64,000 nt of DNA from Cheiracanthium punctorium (GCA_038373885.1 JAWZYV010013030.1:744001-808000); one strand, 5' to 3'. Numbered from the stretch's first letter, positions 35,801-48,432 are shown. Notes: generated by a model from the sequence alone, not told the origin. Numbers and translations are program-made.

Positions 35801-36940
35801 TTATGATTACGCGCATGCGCAAATTCCCAAATCGGCATTTGTGGCAAATATCAAAGTTGTTGAAAAAAAATAGAGAACCTTATTGATTTAGTTATTTTAA
35901 AATTAAACCTTTTTATAGCGTCAAAATGTTCTTTAAATATTTTGATTTAGTTTTCTTTCTTTTTTTGAAGTCACCATTTTTTAAAATCAACCACTCCGTC
36001 CAACCGTAGTGATAATTATCCCCATTAAACCTCCTCTACTTTTTTTAATAGCTCATGAATTTTGCAAATGTACGCAGACTTTTTCGAAATAAACAAAACT
36101 TTAGTGATGATGAAATGTTATGTACTCGATTTTTTAAGTATTAATTGCTATTTCTAAATAATGTTACGTTAGAAAAATATTTTAACGAAGTTGTGTTAAT
36201 AAAAAAAAAAGGAATAATTGTAATAATAATAAAAAGAAAAATAAGCAGTGAAAAATATGCATCAGATTTATCAAATGTTCAGTATCTTTTACGAATACCC
36301 CCCCCCCCCCCTTCCCGTATTTAAATGTACGGTTACTTTTAAAAAAAATGATTGTCATGTGTCAGAACTCGCACTATTTCAACTACTCTTCTAAGAAGCA
36401 TAAATTATATATGTAAGCCTTAAATTGCCTTCGACAGCATAAAATTACAAACTTTTTTATTATGAAGATCCTTTACTTTCAGCGTTGCTTTGGAAAATAC
36501 ATATATAACCTGCTATTTAACTGGTTATTTATGCTTTTGATAAAAGCCAACAATGGAAACTGTTAAGACAATTGCTTATCTTTTCTTTTCTTGGGGAAAG
36601 TAGATTTCCTTGTTTGCAGATTTTTTTGGCAGTGTTTATGGATAGATTTGTTTGTATAACTGGTATTCTATGATTTTTTCTTTTTTTATTAATATTACTG
36701 TAAAACCAGTCATAAAAAACATTTCAATTAATGTTAATAAAACACTTTTATTATCTGTATATTATTTATCAGAATTTCAAGAAGAATTTTACTATAGTTA
36801 CTACGTAAATGTTTTTAACCTTAGTGACTTAGTTACGTTGTTTTTTGAAAATGCTTATGGTAAAAAGAAAACTCCTCACCAATTTAAAGCCATAATATTT
36901 TGAATCATTTTAAAGAAAAAAAACCCAAGGGCAATGAAGA
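32830..36940. other. Element-poor start of ephrin intron 1
   Basis: About 4 kb of AT-rich DNA with no recognisable transposon ends. It contains an NRF1-type site (35810-35821), a short palindrome GAAGCATGGATGCTTC near 34900 and a 14-base C run (36298-36311). The 83-codon frame at 36652-36903 has no recognisable family. Confidence 0.45.
35810..35821. promoter_or_regulatory. NRF1/Erect-wing-type site
   Basis: CGCGCATGCGCA matches the palindromic NRF1 consensus YGCGCAYGCGCR at every position, in an otherwise AT-rich region 3 kb downstream of the ephrin exon. Its factor in arthropods would be Erect wing. Occupancy is not known. Confidence 0.4.
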
Positions 36941-36947
36941 TCGTACA

Positions 36948-37237
36948 TTTTAGCTCATTTGCTGCAACAACGCCATAACTCAAAAATAGAGTTGCTTTTT
37001 TTTTTTTTTTTTTTTTTTTTTTGTCTCTCCAAGGAAATGCATTTCAAATTCATTGAAAGTGAAGAAACGGATATTCGCCAAAACGATGATACCGCCATTC
37101 CGTGGGTGAATTTTTAAAAGCTCAGAAATGACACACTGTCAGTTAAACGTTCACATCATTGCATATATATCTCCATGATATAAACTCAAAAAAATATGAT
37201 TACTGAGTTATGACAGTATTGCAGCAAATAAAAAATA
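36948..37237. repeat. Inverted-repeat element with ~40-bp arms
   Basis: The left arm (36948-36987) and right arm (37196-37237) share ATTTGCTGCAA and CATAACTCA in opposite orientation. Between them lies non-coding DNA including a long T run (about 36998-37022). Probably a MITE; no target duplication was fixed. Confidence 0.55.
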
Positions 37238-37359
37238 CTTGAATTATATTTCATTGTCCCAAAAATTTTTTTTTGCATTTGAGAATTTTCGTATTTATTT
37301 TACATTAAGAACATTTTAAGCAAGCAAACAAAAACTCTTAAAATTATCTATGTAATAAT

Positions 37360-38343
37360 TAGTGATGCGACGGATAACAGTTTGACCGGATACCGAATAT
37401 CCGGCCAACCTTTCAGCCGGTTATCCGGCAGCAATGTGTTTTCTTTTTTTTCACCAATTTTCTTAGATCATTGAGCTATTACTTTTTTCTTTAAATTTTC
37501 TCATTAGTTTCAAATGATTTAATTCAATTCAAAAATCAGAAATCGTTTTGAGATTGTTTCCATGAATTTAGTACCAGTTTTACTGCAATTAAAGTCTTAC
37601 AAATAACAATGCCATCCTCCCCCCTTCAAGAGTTATATAACTATATTAAAAGATCAGTTCTTGAAAGAAAGACATGCCCATTCAACTGTTGGAAAATCCA
37701 TGTAACAAATTTCCTTACTGTATCAGAATTGCGTGGAGGGGGGGGGGGGTCATTTTCTCACCAGCCAGCAGTACTACAGCAGTACACTATTCTCAAAAGC
37801 AGGGACAATTTATGGTGGAAAGAAAAGGTGACCGAATTCTTTCAAAGATTGAAAAACAATGTTTTTGTACAGTAATTTCTTCTAGTAATAATTTACTCCA
37901 ATCTTTAAAAAAAAAAAATAATTTTTTCCTTTTTTTCTATACACGATAAAAATACAAGTATTGGAAAAAAAAATTATTTTCTCAAAACTTTTGTTTTTTT
38001 CGGATTTTTTTATTATTGCAGTTTTTAAAATTAATTATTTATTATGTTTATTTATGTTATTTCCCTGTAAATAATTTTAGGCCGGATGTACTGCCAGTTA
38101 TTTGTAATATCCGGCTACTGCCAACAGGGGCGTAGCCAGAAATTTCTCATGGGGGGGGTTACGACTACTACAACTCACATATATGTATAGGTGAGTGTGA
38201 TAATGTAGTGAAGTCTATACATTTCGTATGGCAAAAATTTCTCATGGGGGGGGGGTTATGACTCCCCTACCCCCCCCCCCCCTTGGCTACGCCCCTGACT
38301 GCCAATTATCCGACATATTGGCCGGATATCCGTTGCAACCCTA
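37360..38343. mobile_element. hAT-like element (TAGGGTTGCAACGGATA type) with perfect 8-bp duplication
   Basis: The ends are TAGTGATGCGACGGATA and the complement of TAGGGTTGCAACGGATA. GTAATAAT is duplicated exactly (37352-37359 and 38344-38351). Repeated CCGGATATCCGG words fill both sub-terminal regions. The interior has chance frames only (37609-37949), so it is non-autonomous. It was later hit by another hAT element at 38125. Confidence 0.88.
38125..38297. mobile_element. hAT-like MITE (CAGGGGCGTAGCCA) nested in another hAT element
   Basis: The termini are CAGGGGCGTAGCCAGAA and the complement of CAGGGGCGTAGCCAAGG. ACTGCCAA is duplicated exactly at 38117-38124 and 38298-38305. At 173 bp it consists largely of terminal sequence, with G and C runs next to both ends. 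The phrase AATTTCTCATGGGGGG is repeated directly inside, suggesting an internal duplication. Confidence 0.9.
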
Positions 38344-38589
38344 GTAATAATTTTGCAGTAATAACTAATGTAAATTACAAAAATTTTGGATTTTCCGGAT
38401 TTTTTTTTTTTTTTTTTCTTCTTCCCCCCGTCAACGACAAGCAGTTTTTCTAAAGACATTTGGTGTAAACATCAATTCCGTAAAATGCAATATTTCTTAG
38501 TAGAACAGCCGAAAGTTGATTAGTTTTTTAAAAAAGACATTAGCATATGTTTTTTATTTTCTGTATACAGTGATAACAAGTGATGGATT

Positions 38590-39130
38590 ACGTCTTTAAC
38601 TGGTTCAGTGTGGTTAATTTACACCACCTGCGAGTTCTCGGCTGTTAAAATAGATTAAACTCACGTCTCCCCTAAATAGGAAACAGATTTCGCGGAGACG
38701 TCATTTGTCAGCTGAACGTATTTGTCGGTTCAAGACCACTACCGCGATCGGCTAATGATCACATAAAGAACACCCAGATTAATACAGAATTTGCCAGGTA
38801 AGAAATAACCCACCGTTAATAAAATGACAAATTGCAGGCTTCAGACATTTCTTATTTCACCTCTGCCGAATGTTTGTTTACTGGAAGCGAAATATATTCT
38901 TTAGAGCGTGCACAAATGGTCATTATTTTCTTCTAACCGTGTCCAATGCATTTATAAACGGTCCAAACAATTTGTATTAATTAATGATTTAATTAGTGGG
39001 TACCACGAAGTAATGAAATTAATCACTTCTTGGCTAACCACGAAGTGGCAAGGAAGCTTTGCAGCCGGGATCGGATAGGATTGCCTTGGTATGGTATGAT
39101 CGCATGAATATATGCATTTGTGTAATGGAA
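38590..39130. promoter_or_regulatory. Candidate intronic enhancer with clustered homeodomain sites
   Basis: A non-repetitive island about 6 kb into intron 1. It holds GGCTAATGATCACATAAAG, TATTAATTAATGATTTAATT (from 38975), GTAATGAAATTAATCAC and a doubled ACCACGAAGT (39002 and 39037). Dense TAAT-type sites in complex sequence suggest a developmental enhancer. Function is inferred from motifs only. Confidence 0.4.
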
Positions 39131-39553
39131 AATGGGGTCGTTAATCATGGCTATTGCAGCACATAAGCATCCAACGCCTTATTACATTAAATCATTTTGA
39201 AGGCGCTTTTTATGAGTTTTAATTATGTTCATTGTGTATCATTAACCATTTAAAACTGGTTCAGTGGTGTTGGTGGGGGAAAAATGTGCATATGAAAAGT
39301 GCGAATACATGTATAAGTTCCGGAGTTTCAATGTCAGAAACATTCTCCCTCCCTTATATGATTTTAAAGGGGGGGGGAGAGAATGCTTATTGATAGGTTA
39401 CAATACTTTCTTCGGAATTATGTTTTCACCGTGTCGTTTTGTCAGAGATTTGTTAAAACCATACATAGTAATTAATTCCAATTTCAAGAAAAAAATAAAT
39501 CTTGTAAAGTTTTATGCACAATGTTCATGCTTCAGTCTACAGGATTATTTTAA

Positions 39554-39748
39554 CAAGGACGTAGCCAGGGGACGTACATTGCCGTAGGGTCCTCGGTATC
39601 TCCTGAAATTTTGGATTTCTATTTATTAGATGACAATAAATCATTAGTGAGGAATTTATTTTAGTGAGGAATTCTACCCTTTTCACCTATTGATTGGGCA
39701 CCCCCCCCCCCCAACCTCTTTCCGAATTTTTTTCTCGCTACGTCCCCG
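39554..39748. mobile_element. Decayed hAT-like MITE
   Basis: CAAGGACGTAGCCAGGGG on the left and the complement of CGGGGACGTAGCGAG on the right resemble the CAGGGGCGTAGCC terminus family. A direct repeat of TTTAGTGAGGAATT and a 12-base C run lie inside. No target duplication is preserved. Confidence 0.45.
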
Positions 39749-40089
39749 ATTAACTATAATGGTCTTTTAAAGCTTCAGAATTTGTTTTGCAGTATCGTAT
39801 AAAAAGTACCCTTTTATGTGTATTATTATACAAAGTTTTATTTATCTTATCTCATTAATGATTTATTTTTTTACTCAATAAAATCAATAATGTCGTAACA
39901 CCATTATTTTACTTAACTACATTTTAATCATACACCTAAAAATACAATAATAAAGTCACATTAATGTGACTAACTGGTGTTCTCATCTCAACTACACACA
40001 TTTCTTGCCTTCTAATAGCTATGCGGAAAATGTCTCGGGAAAATAATCGTATTATGTTTTTATCTTACAATATTTTCTGGGTAATTCCC

Positions 40090-40780
40090 GACGAGTTTTG
40101 ATTTTATGCCGAAGTGGAGTTCGAAAAGTTAGCGAACTCTGTAGTTTTCATCCCGCCTGTTTGTATCCAGAAAATGAAGGTACTGGGCGTATTTGGTCAT
40201 TGTCTTCACTTTCCCCACTATAATTATTTTCCCATTTCGTTGGACACATTTTATAAATCAAACACTCCTTTATTGAATCAGTGTAGAGTTCTGTTGTACT
40301 CAGTATCAGCTGACTGCGAGATAATTAGACAAGCACACTGTTACGAACGCTTCTGCCACACCATTATTTGCTGTTGCCAGTTCTACAATACACCGCCGCT
40401 CGCCCGAGGGAAACGAAAATATTGCATTGTGGGTTCCTCTTGAAAATTGGCCGCTGGACCCACATATTTTGTCCCTAGCTTTTGTCATTATTAAAAGGGG
40501 TGTGTACCGTCATCTTGACATTGTTTAGTCCTGGGCGCCAGACAAACAGTTGGTGAAAAGTTGGACGAGAGCCAGCCGTCGCTCTGTTTGTCTAGTTGGT
40601 GACTGTATATTTCTCGTGATGCATGTTTGTCCACATGTCGATTTGTGAGAAGGGTTTGTAAAATCCCTGCTGCTAACAATTAAGGGTAGCCGGATCAGAC
40701 AAAAGATTAACATGCACGTGCAATCCAGCAGCAGCGTTATTTGCCGGCCAGAAAAGAGTGTTTTTTGAACATAACTCATG
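40090..40780. promoter_or_regulatory. Complex non-repetitive island in intron 1
   Basis: The stretch has overlapping frames on both strands (longest 109 codons, 40114-40443, starting at a weak codon) and none shows a known domain. Features include CCGCCGCTCGCCCGAGGG and GCATTGTGGG. It is probably conserved or regulatory DNA, not an exon, but a coding role cannot be ruled out. Confidence 0.3.
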
Positions 40781-42140
40781 CCATCGCAGGCAATTTTCTA
40801 TGCTTAGTTTTGCCAGTTGTCATTATTCACTTTTAATATTCTATAGAATTTTTATATTTCCAACTGTAACATAATCCAGAATGAATATATATTCTACCAA
40901 GCAACCTTATTCCAGAGAGTACCTTAAAACTTTTAACGTTTGATTTATTTACATTGTAATGGATGAACGTAGCCTGGGAGGGGCTGGGCAACCCCTCTCC
41001 CAAAATTTTTAATGTTTGTAAATTACATGTCAATGCATTAAGCATGTATGTGAGAAATTCAACTTTTTTTCATCTTTAGGACACCCTTCGGATTTAACTC
41101 GCTTTGTCCCTGCTGTGATGTTAAAGATCCTACTTTTATTCCTCCTTTATCCCCTAACCCCCTTTCTCATTGCATATTAACAACCTTTGACCTCCTAACC
41201 CCTTGACACTTTCTTGTTATTTTATGTGCAAAGAGAATTTATGGAACGCAGCGTTTGACGATGAACAAAAAGCTATTTACTGAATAATGCTGCCACGTTC
41301 CTTATGTACATCAGTCTTTAAAATGCATTTTAATTACGAATTTCAAAGACTTTGGGCGTGGGCCAGGAATGTGTTTAAAAATTGAAATAATTTAAAAGAA
41401 CGTTTCGATGTTTATAAACACGAATGTTTTGCTGAGTTCAAGTTCTCTTGTTGCAACTCATTTAAATTCCATTTTCGAAATTTTTACAGGTAATTTGATA
41501 CGAAAATTCTTAAATGTAAGCTCTTAAGAAGTAACATTTTCTTTGGTACAATGTTTTTTTAAAGCCTTAACTAAATAAGGGATACAAATTTCATTTTCTA
41601 CGTTTTGCGTCTTCATAAAGAAAGACGAACCTTTTATAGTTTTTGCAAATGAGTGCACACTCGCTGATAATTCCACAGGGACATTTTACTAAGCTTCTGT
41701 TATCATTGGGTACCTTTGAACCGGCTTTTCCTCTGTGTTCTATAAATTGGGAGATCATTTCTCCAATAAGGACGTAGGTTACTGCCTTATGTGCCCATTC
41801 GTCAAGAGTGCATAGATTTCCCGTCTTTTCAGTATATACGTGTTCTGAAAAACTTTGGAAATTTCTTTTAAATGTATACTCTGCTCATTTGAGATAAATA
41901 AAACTGTATAATAACAAGCAAAAAGGTACTGGAAGTTTTATTCATCTTATCTTTTAACAACAGTTTTTTGTTACTGTTTTGTTTATTTTAATCGCACACT
42001 ATTTAATCTTAATTGCTGTGATACAATTTTTACTCAACTTCACTTAACTGAGAATTGATTTTCCTTCAGATATTGTCATAATATGCACTCTGACTATTAT
42101 GGCATTTAAAAAAAAATCGCGTGCAGTCAGCTTGAAAATT

Positions 42141-42170
42141 CATGCTGAAACTTAAGTTAATTTCAGCATG
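42141..42170. repeat. Short perfect inverted repeat
   Basis: CATGCTGAAA (42141-42150) and TTTCAGCATG (42161-42170) are exact reverse complements around a ten-base spacer holding CTTAAG. Confidence 0.8.
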
Positions 42171-42379
42171 CGAATGCTTTTTTGACCCACCCATCCTGTA
42201 CTAAAGTTTTCCGAAGACTTGCACAATTTTGCTTGTATTAATCGAAACATTAATTTTGGACCGCCCTAATGACTAATTTTTTCATGCTCGACAAACTTAT
42301 CCCACCGCACCTTGAGGGGGAGGGAGGGAACGAAGAAATATTCCATTGAGGGTACATTAACCAGGCCATCATCTCTTCA

Positions 42380-42830
42380 CTTGCTTTAATCTGAGCTACA
42401 CTGTAGTATTACGGTTGGTTTGGGACGAGAAAGAAACCACCACTGCGTATCCATCTGTCTCGGTTTAAGGTGCGACAAACGCTCAGATATCTCACCGCAT
42501 TTGTGTAAGCAAACAGAAAAAACCTCCGAAAGACGCACTTCGCCGAGTGTGAAATGGTCAACCATGCAAATAGGAGTGACCATCGGCACTCCACTCTGTT
42601 TCACCGGTCGGATTATAAATTGCAGTTTATGACTTCACTTTTTTTTTTCTTCTTTCGTTATTCATATTTATCGTCTGCTGTACTTCATATTCAAAATGGC
42701 GGTGTTTGGGTTGATTTATTCGATTTCCTGCTCAAAATCTGTCGTCATTCTGAACAAAACATGCTCAAGTTCCCATGTACCGTAGTTTGTGGAAGGGCAG
42801 ATAGTGTGAAGTAGAGGTGACTTCAGGTGA
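42380..42830. promoter_or_regulatory. Candidate intronic regulatory island with octamer site
   Basis: ATGCAAAT (42564-42571) is the perfect POU-domain octamer, set in 200 bases of complex, GC-richer sequence. Five overlapping chance frames on both strands reflect the lower stop-codon density and not a gene. Confidence 0.3.
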
Positions 42831-44352
42831 TTTTTGAAGGATCGAACCCGAGATATTTTCCCTGCGAAATTAAAAAAAAAATCCAAACAATAAAGAACTT
42901 TCCTTTATTGTTTTGTTATCATCTACCCCGATTTAATTAATCGCAGATGTAATAAAACTATCTTTAACTACTATAGTTTTTCGAGCGTTTGAAAGAATGT
43001 GCAAAGAGATTTTAGCAGACAGAATAACATTTCCAATACTAATTATAAACTTTCGAAATAATTAAAAAATTCTAGTTTTGTTAGGAATCTTCTGATACTA
43101 CAACAAATAAATTGCCTATGTTAGGACAGAAAACCCAATAACAATAAAGTATAACCCAATCACTTATAAGTAATTTCGAATTTAACTTCCTTCCCCGCCA
43201 CTGGAACTTCCTCGTTGTAACAACCAGCCTTTTGTTTTCTCTTTCTCTTTGTCGTTCATTGCATGTTTGGGTTTTGCGCCTCATTTAACAATTCTAATAA
43301 ATAGGAAGCAGTTGGGTTAAATGATATCAATTTTAAGATTTAGCCAAATGTTATAATACACGTTCTACACCGAATCACGTATCACATTACCTTATTAGAC
43401 AATCCATTGACTTTTTAAAACCCTTATTATTGGTTTAGAACTTTAAATTGATACAAATCAGACCCAAATTCACTCCACTTTTCCCCTTTTATATCTAATT
43501 TTAGATATGCAATATCTCTGTTACTTCGAACAATTTGTTTGCAACTGTTCCTTGCTATTACTTGAATATACTTCGTCCGTACTTAAAATGAAAATAATTT
43601 TGCAGACCAAAATACACATATATGACAGTAAAAAACAATTGGATCGTTGATTTTAACTGTTTTCCCTTATTAAAAAGGGTATTCGTATGGTAATATTGGA
43701 TTTACGTTCTTATTTTTACCAAAATTCTGTAGTCGCGGTTATGATGATTTTTGCTTTCTTCGTGTTTCAACTTTGCCATATTTTGTAAAGTTATTACATT
43801 ACTTAATGTCCTTTATTTTTGTGGAATGTTTTTTATTTTTTTATATATGTAAGAGACTATCAATCAGACGTTCCAGTTATTTACTTGTAATTTTTGAATT
43901 TTCGAATGGATCGAGTAAACTCGTGGTTCTTTAGCCAAACTAAAATAAGCTAGCACGGGTACGCTCAAGTCCTATTTACCGCAGGGGTACTTAGGGGTTA
44001 GGGCATGTTTGTTGGCAGTGTTGACAACTGTGATGGCAACGAAGTGGCCGAAAAAGTGTCCAGAAATGGCTAAAAATGTTTTCAAGCTGAGAAAAAAATA
44101 AATTATTCATTTGAGTTTATTTCTAAGTGTTTGTACTGCTGAAATAAGCTTGTCTGCAAGTCTTTTTTGAGACATTGACTTTCATTTCCGATTTGCAAAA
44201 TACTTCGATATTTCCAGTTGACCAAGATCTAGCCACAAAGTGGCTAAATTAGCAGCATTAGAGTCCTAGTCTCACATGCAGAAATAGACCAGAAATTGAG
44301 TTTAGAGCGATATATATAGGAGCTCAAAAATTTAAAAAGTGCCCTGTTATGA

Positions 44353-45838
44353 TAGATGGCTTTCTATGCACAATAATTTACAATTCTATGCACAATATGT
44401 TTAGATCAAAAACCTGCCCGTTTTAATTGTTAATTTAAAAATTATGAAAAACTTCTAAAATATTTTAAAAGGTATTATTTTAAAGCTAGCAACAATATAT
44501 AAAGTAATGAATGTGCTTGAGAATGAATCATGAAAGTGAATGAATGTCACAGAAGTGTTTAGTCAGGCCCTGGGTACAGTTACAATGAAAAAGACTTCGA
44601 ATTTTCCAGTTGCAACACCCACATTTTTCATGCGGGAATGGATCAAAATATTGGGGGGTTGGGCATTAAATGGCATTGAAATAATACTTATGACTTAGAT
44701 TAGTGGTTGGTTTGGAATGTTATAACCCTCGTGTATTTTAAAAACCCGAATTCAATTCAGAACCTCTGGTTTGCTGTAGAATTCGAATGGCCGAAATAAA
44801 CACTCGTACCCAAAGTGGTACTTCGTACTGAATCCATATGTTGACCAAGTCGGCTTTTGTCAATGGACCACGTAAATTAGTGTAGATGTAAGTATTCATT
44901 CAACTTTGTAAAAATGCAGATTGGAAAAAAAAAACCCAACTTTTTATTAAATTAGTCTTCTTTGCTCTTCAATTCTTATTTCTCAAGTCCACCTTTATCA
45001 GTTATAGAACAGACGAAAATCCACGGTCACCGCACTATGTTCTTTTCCTGGTCAGATGATGATCTGACGTAATGGGAAAGGGGGGAAGAAGAGATAGAAA
45101 AAGAGATATGATACATATATCTCGCATCAAAATAGGAGTCTATCGGAATCTGAGGAAAACGCCGCAAGATCAAGAACAGTGGATGTCAGCTAATGCTTTG
45201 TTCTAACCCTCCCACCCCGAAATTACTCGGGGGAGGGGGCAAGAGGCTAATAGAATCAATCTCAGTCTGCCAAATCATTAATCTTGTTGACTTTCCGAAC
45301 ACTGGCTTTTTCTCCCTTGAGCCGCTGTTCAATTGCTTTGTTGGCTATTTCTTTAATGCTTTAATATTGTAAATGAGAACTGTTAACATGGCGCCGTGGG
45401 TTCAATGTGATTACACTTGGGGATACATTTCAACCCTTATATCTATATTTCATGCAATGAACAAAACATCAGGCTTGCGTTATCTCCATTGCAGATAACG
45501 TAATTACGTTTTTTATAAGAATTCATGAACAGTCACCTGCGAGAGTGAGGATAAACCTGGCCCTGGGTGTTAAAATTAATATATATGCGCTATTATTTAC
45601 CTTTAATTTATTTTTATGCATAAGCAACGTTTTGCTGATTTCACTGTTTTATTCATTCGAATTTGTTGAATGTGATGGTATAAAAAGTTTTAACACCTGT
45701 GCCTACTAAAAACATTATTCTACAGCAATCTTAGCTTTTAAATAATACCTTTTAAAATATTTTAGAAGTTTTTCATAAGTTTTCATGTTTTTTAATCCAA
45801 ATTTAAACTGTAAATTACTGTGCATAGAAAGTCATCTA
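44353..45838. repeat. Pair of ~110-135-bp inverted repeats 1.2 kb apart
   Basis: The left copy (44353-44488) and right copy (45732-45838) share, in opposite orientation, CTTTCTATGCACA, TAATTTACA, ATGAAAAACTTCTAAAATAT, TTTTAAAAGGTATTATTT and AAAGCTA. Similarity stops abruptly outside at TAGATGG/TAGATGA. These may be the long terminal inverted repeats of one 1.5-kb element or two copies of a MITE. No transposase frame lies between. Confidence 0.6.
45050..45550. other. Complex sequence between the inverted repeats
   Basis: This is non-repetitive, GC-richer sequence with AATCAATCTC and AATCATTAATC homeodomain-like words and CATGGCGCCGTGG. It lies between the arms at 44353 and 45838, so it may be cargo of that element or an older regulatory segment. 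Confidence 0.25.
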
Positions 45839-46136
45839 CATGAACCGAAATTTTGCTTATCCACAATCTGTTAACACCAGTTAATCTTCAGTATGTTTTT
45901 GGATATTTTGCACTACTTACTGTGTTATATAATACATATTACAATATTACTACGCCGTTTTTGAACTTTCATTCTTACTAAACAGTAATTCAGCAGTTTG
46001 CATTCATTCGGTACTAGGGTCCTGCTGTCATATTGAAATGGACTCTTTTACCATGTAATTGCAGTAATGCAAATGGACAAGGATTTTATTTTTAACTCTG
46101 CATCATATTTCTTCTATGTTACATAGAAAACAAATA

Positions 46137-46320
46137 CTGTGAAACTTGGATAATTTGAACTTTTCTCATTCGAAATTCTGGATAATTCGAAATTTTTGCT
46201 CGGACCCCAGAAATCCTTTTTATTTATCTTCTCTTTGAGAGAATATATGTAATTCGAATGTTTGGATGTTTCGAGCTATATCTCTGAACCCTTCTACTTC
46301 AAATTATCCAAGTTTGACTG
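46137..46320. mobile_element. pogo-like MITE
   Basis: The left end is CTGTGAAACTTGGATAATTT and the right end complement CAGTCAAACTTGGATAATTT. TA flanks both sides (46135-46136 and 46321-46322). The interior contains repeated ATAATTCGAA-type words, typical for this group. The length is 184 bp. Confidence 0.82.
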
Positions 46321-46466
46321 TATTTTTCGTTTTCTTCTCTTTTTTTGCATGACTAATATTTTTCAAATATAAGCTACTTAAATACGTTTCCTTGAATATT
46401 AGCTTTGGTGCAGCGTCGTTATTGCTCATCATACATGCCAAATTTTCAATTTTCTTTGCCTAGGAA

Positions 46467-46622
46467 TAGGGATGGCAACGAGGCAAAGATTGACAGTTTG
46501 CTGTACGAGACGAGACACGGCTATTTCTCACTATTACGCAAGAATTTTGCGAGACGAGACTAAGATTTGTGGTTGCTCAGCTGAGACAAGACAACCCTTT
46601 TTATATTCTCGCTGCCATCCCT
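46467..46622. mobile_element. hAT-like MITE rich in GAGACGAGAC
   Basis: The left end is TAGGGATGGCAACGAG and the right end complement AGGGATGGCAGCGAG. The interior repeats ACGAGACGAGAC. The target duplication is not clear. The copy at 51462 belongs to the same family. Confidence 0.5.
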
Positions 46623-46765
46623 TCAGGTTTTTATAAAACAAACGTAAAATTATAATGGCAATATGATGGATCAAAATATGAATAAAATAATTAAGAGAAA
46701 CCAACAAACTAAACCACAGTGCTTCTTATTTCTTGGAGGAAAGGGAATGAACTCTATCACACCCC

Positions 46766-47060
46766 ATGTATGCAAGTCACGTGAAAGCGCGAAATTTTCC
46801 ATCTAAAAAAAGCTTTGGCGCTATTGAATTCCAGTTCATTTCTTTCATATTTGATCCTTGTGCTTACAGTGTTTCTCTAGGTAACATTTATTTGCTATTT
46901 TTCAGAACTCCCGCTCTCCTCATATCAAACCATCCTATGCAGTGTCGCGTCGTGAGTGAACTGTGTCCCTTCTGTGTGCACAATTCTTTGGTGTTGAATA
47001 TATACACGAGCCGTTTTGATCCCTCGATTCCAATGTTCGAGCGGTGCTAGTAATCTTTTA
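46766..47060. other. 94-codon frame in complex sequence, not assigned
   Basis: The plus-strand frame 46766-47050 starts with ATG and has several cysteines, but no recognisable domain or splice context. I treat it as unassigned, possibly regulatory sequence. Confidence 0.2.
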
Positions 47061-48432
47061 AAAGGCCATGTTCTCCCTACTATTTTTTCTTTCCTCGTGA
47101 AATACCTTTTCCCTTTGTTTACAGTCTAATCGAAAACGCCGGCCTTTAAACGTTCCGGGGATTATTGGGGGGGTGGGATTTTTTGCGAGTTCTGATCTTT
47201 TAAAATGCCTCGGGATTTGGTGATAAATAAAAACTGTTGTCGGAAGACAGCTTGGAATAGAAAATAAAACTCTTGATAGGTGGCGTTGCTACCATGAGAT
47301 TTTCTTTCACCAGTGTGTTATCAATTTAAATTAAAAAATATTTTAATAGAAAGATATGCTGCTGCAATAGTTTTTAATAACTTTCTCAAAGCTCTGCTTT
47401 AATATGTTCTAGAAATTTTAAACGAGGAAACTTTTAATCTAATTCACTTTAATTAATATCATTACATTTCTTAATTTTTTCTTTCTTTCTTTTCTTTTTT
47501 TTTTTTTTTTCTTGTCTGGTTGCGTGATAGTTTACAATTTCGTAAAACTAGTTTTAAAATCTTTTTTTTTTTTTTTCCATGATCGCGACGAAAATATTTT
47601 TTTATTAATGCATCCAAACTGTCAAAGCGACACATAGATGCATGCGCACTGCTTGCCAATTTGCTAAGGAACTATCATTGACGACTGGCATATGTTGAAC
47701 AGAGGTCTTGAACCATCTTTGAATGAAAAACGATACAGATATCGCACACGGCAAAACAAGATAAAGGGAAGGTGAAAAAAGGTTCTCCTTACAGCTGTTT
47801 TCAACAGATTTGAAAAATTACTAGTTCTGTTTGGAAAAAGAACAGATATGTGTAGTGTGAGTGTGTGTCCCCCCCCCCCCCCCCTTTGAACAGTGATGCA
47901 CATGCCGAGTGTGACATTTGGTGTGCTCTGTCCTGTTCTTATCTTAAGACGATTGTGATTTATTGTATGGTTGAAGGAGGGTTTTGCCTGAGCAAAATGA
48001 TTACCTGGTTTCAGTGGCGTCGCAAACCATAGTATCTCCCAGTGCATACCCAGTTTAGGTCAGATATCCCATTCGCACCCATTTCCCACTCCCAGCCCCT
48101 CAAAAAAAAGTAAATAAATAAATACTAAAATATAAAAACGTGTTTTTAGATTTACTCCTAGTTAAAAGTAGGGCAAAATACAGATGAAATTGCAACAAAT
48201 GGAATTGACAACAACCTACTCAATTCTTGATTCAGGCGGAAAAGTAAAAATTTTTAAACAGGAAAAGACAGTTGAGATAAAATAACTCTACTCTCACAAG
48301 TGCAGGGAACATGCATATTTATTCTTATTTCTAATCCCGTAAGTATTTTTCATTCCCAAATTCGATTTTCTTCTTGAAATTAAACGTAAATTTTTGAGTC
48401 GACAATTTTTTGGTGTCACCTAGTGCTGTCCT

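Noticed and set aside
44016..44265. hAT-like element with CAGTGTTGACAACT end
   Set aside because: The opposite end matches too weakly and no duplication is visible.
47664..48047. 127-codon minus-strand frame
   Set aside because: It includes a glycine run produced by the 16-base C homopolymer and shows no domain.
48012..48430. hAT-like element starting CAGTGGCGTCGCAAACC
   Set aside because: The left terminus is plausible and GGTGTCACC near 48412 is typical of such elements, but no inverted right end or target duplication could be fixed.
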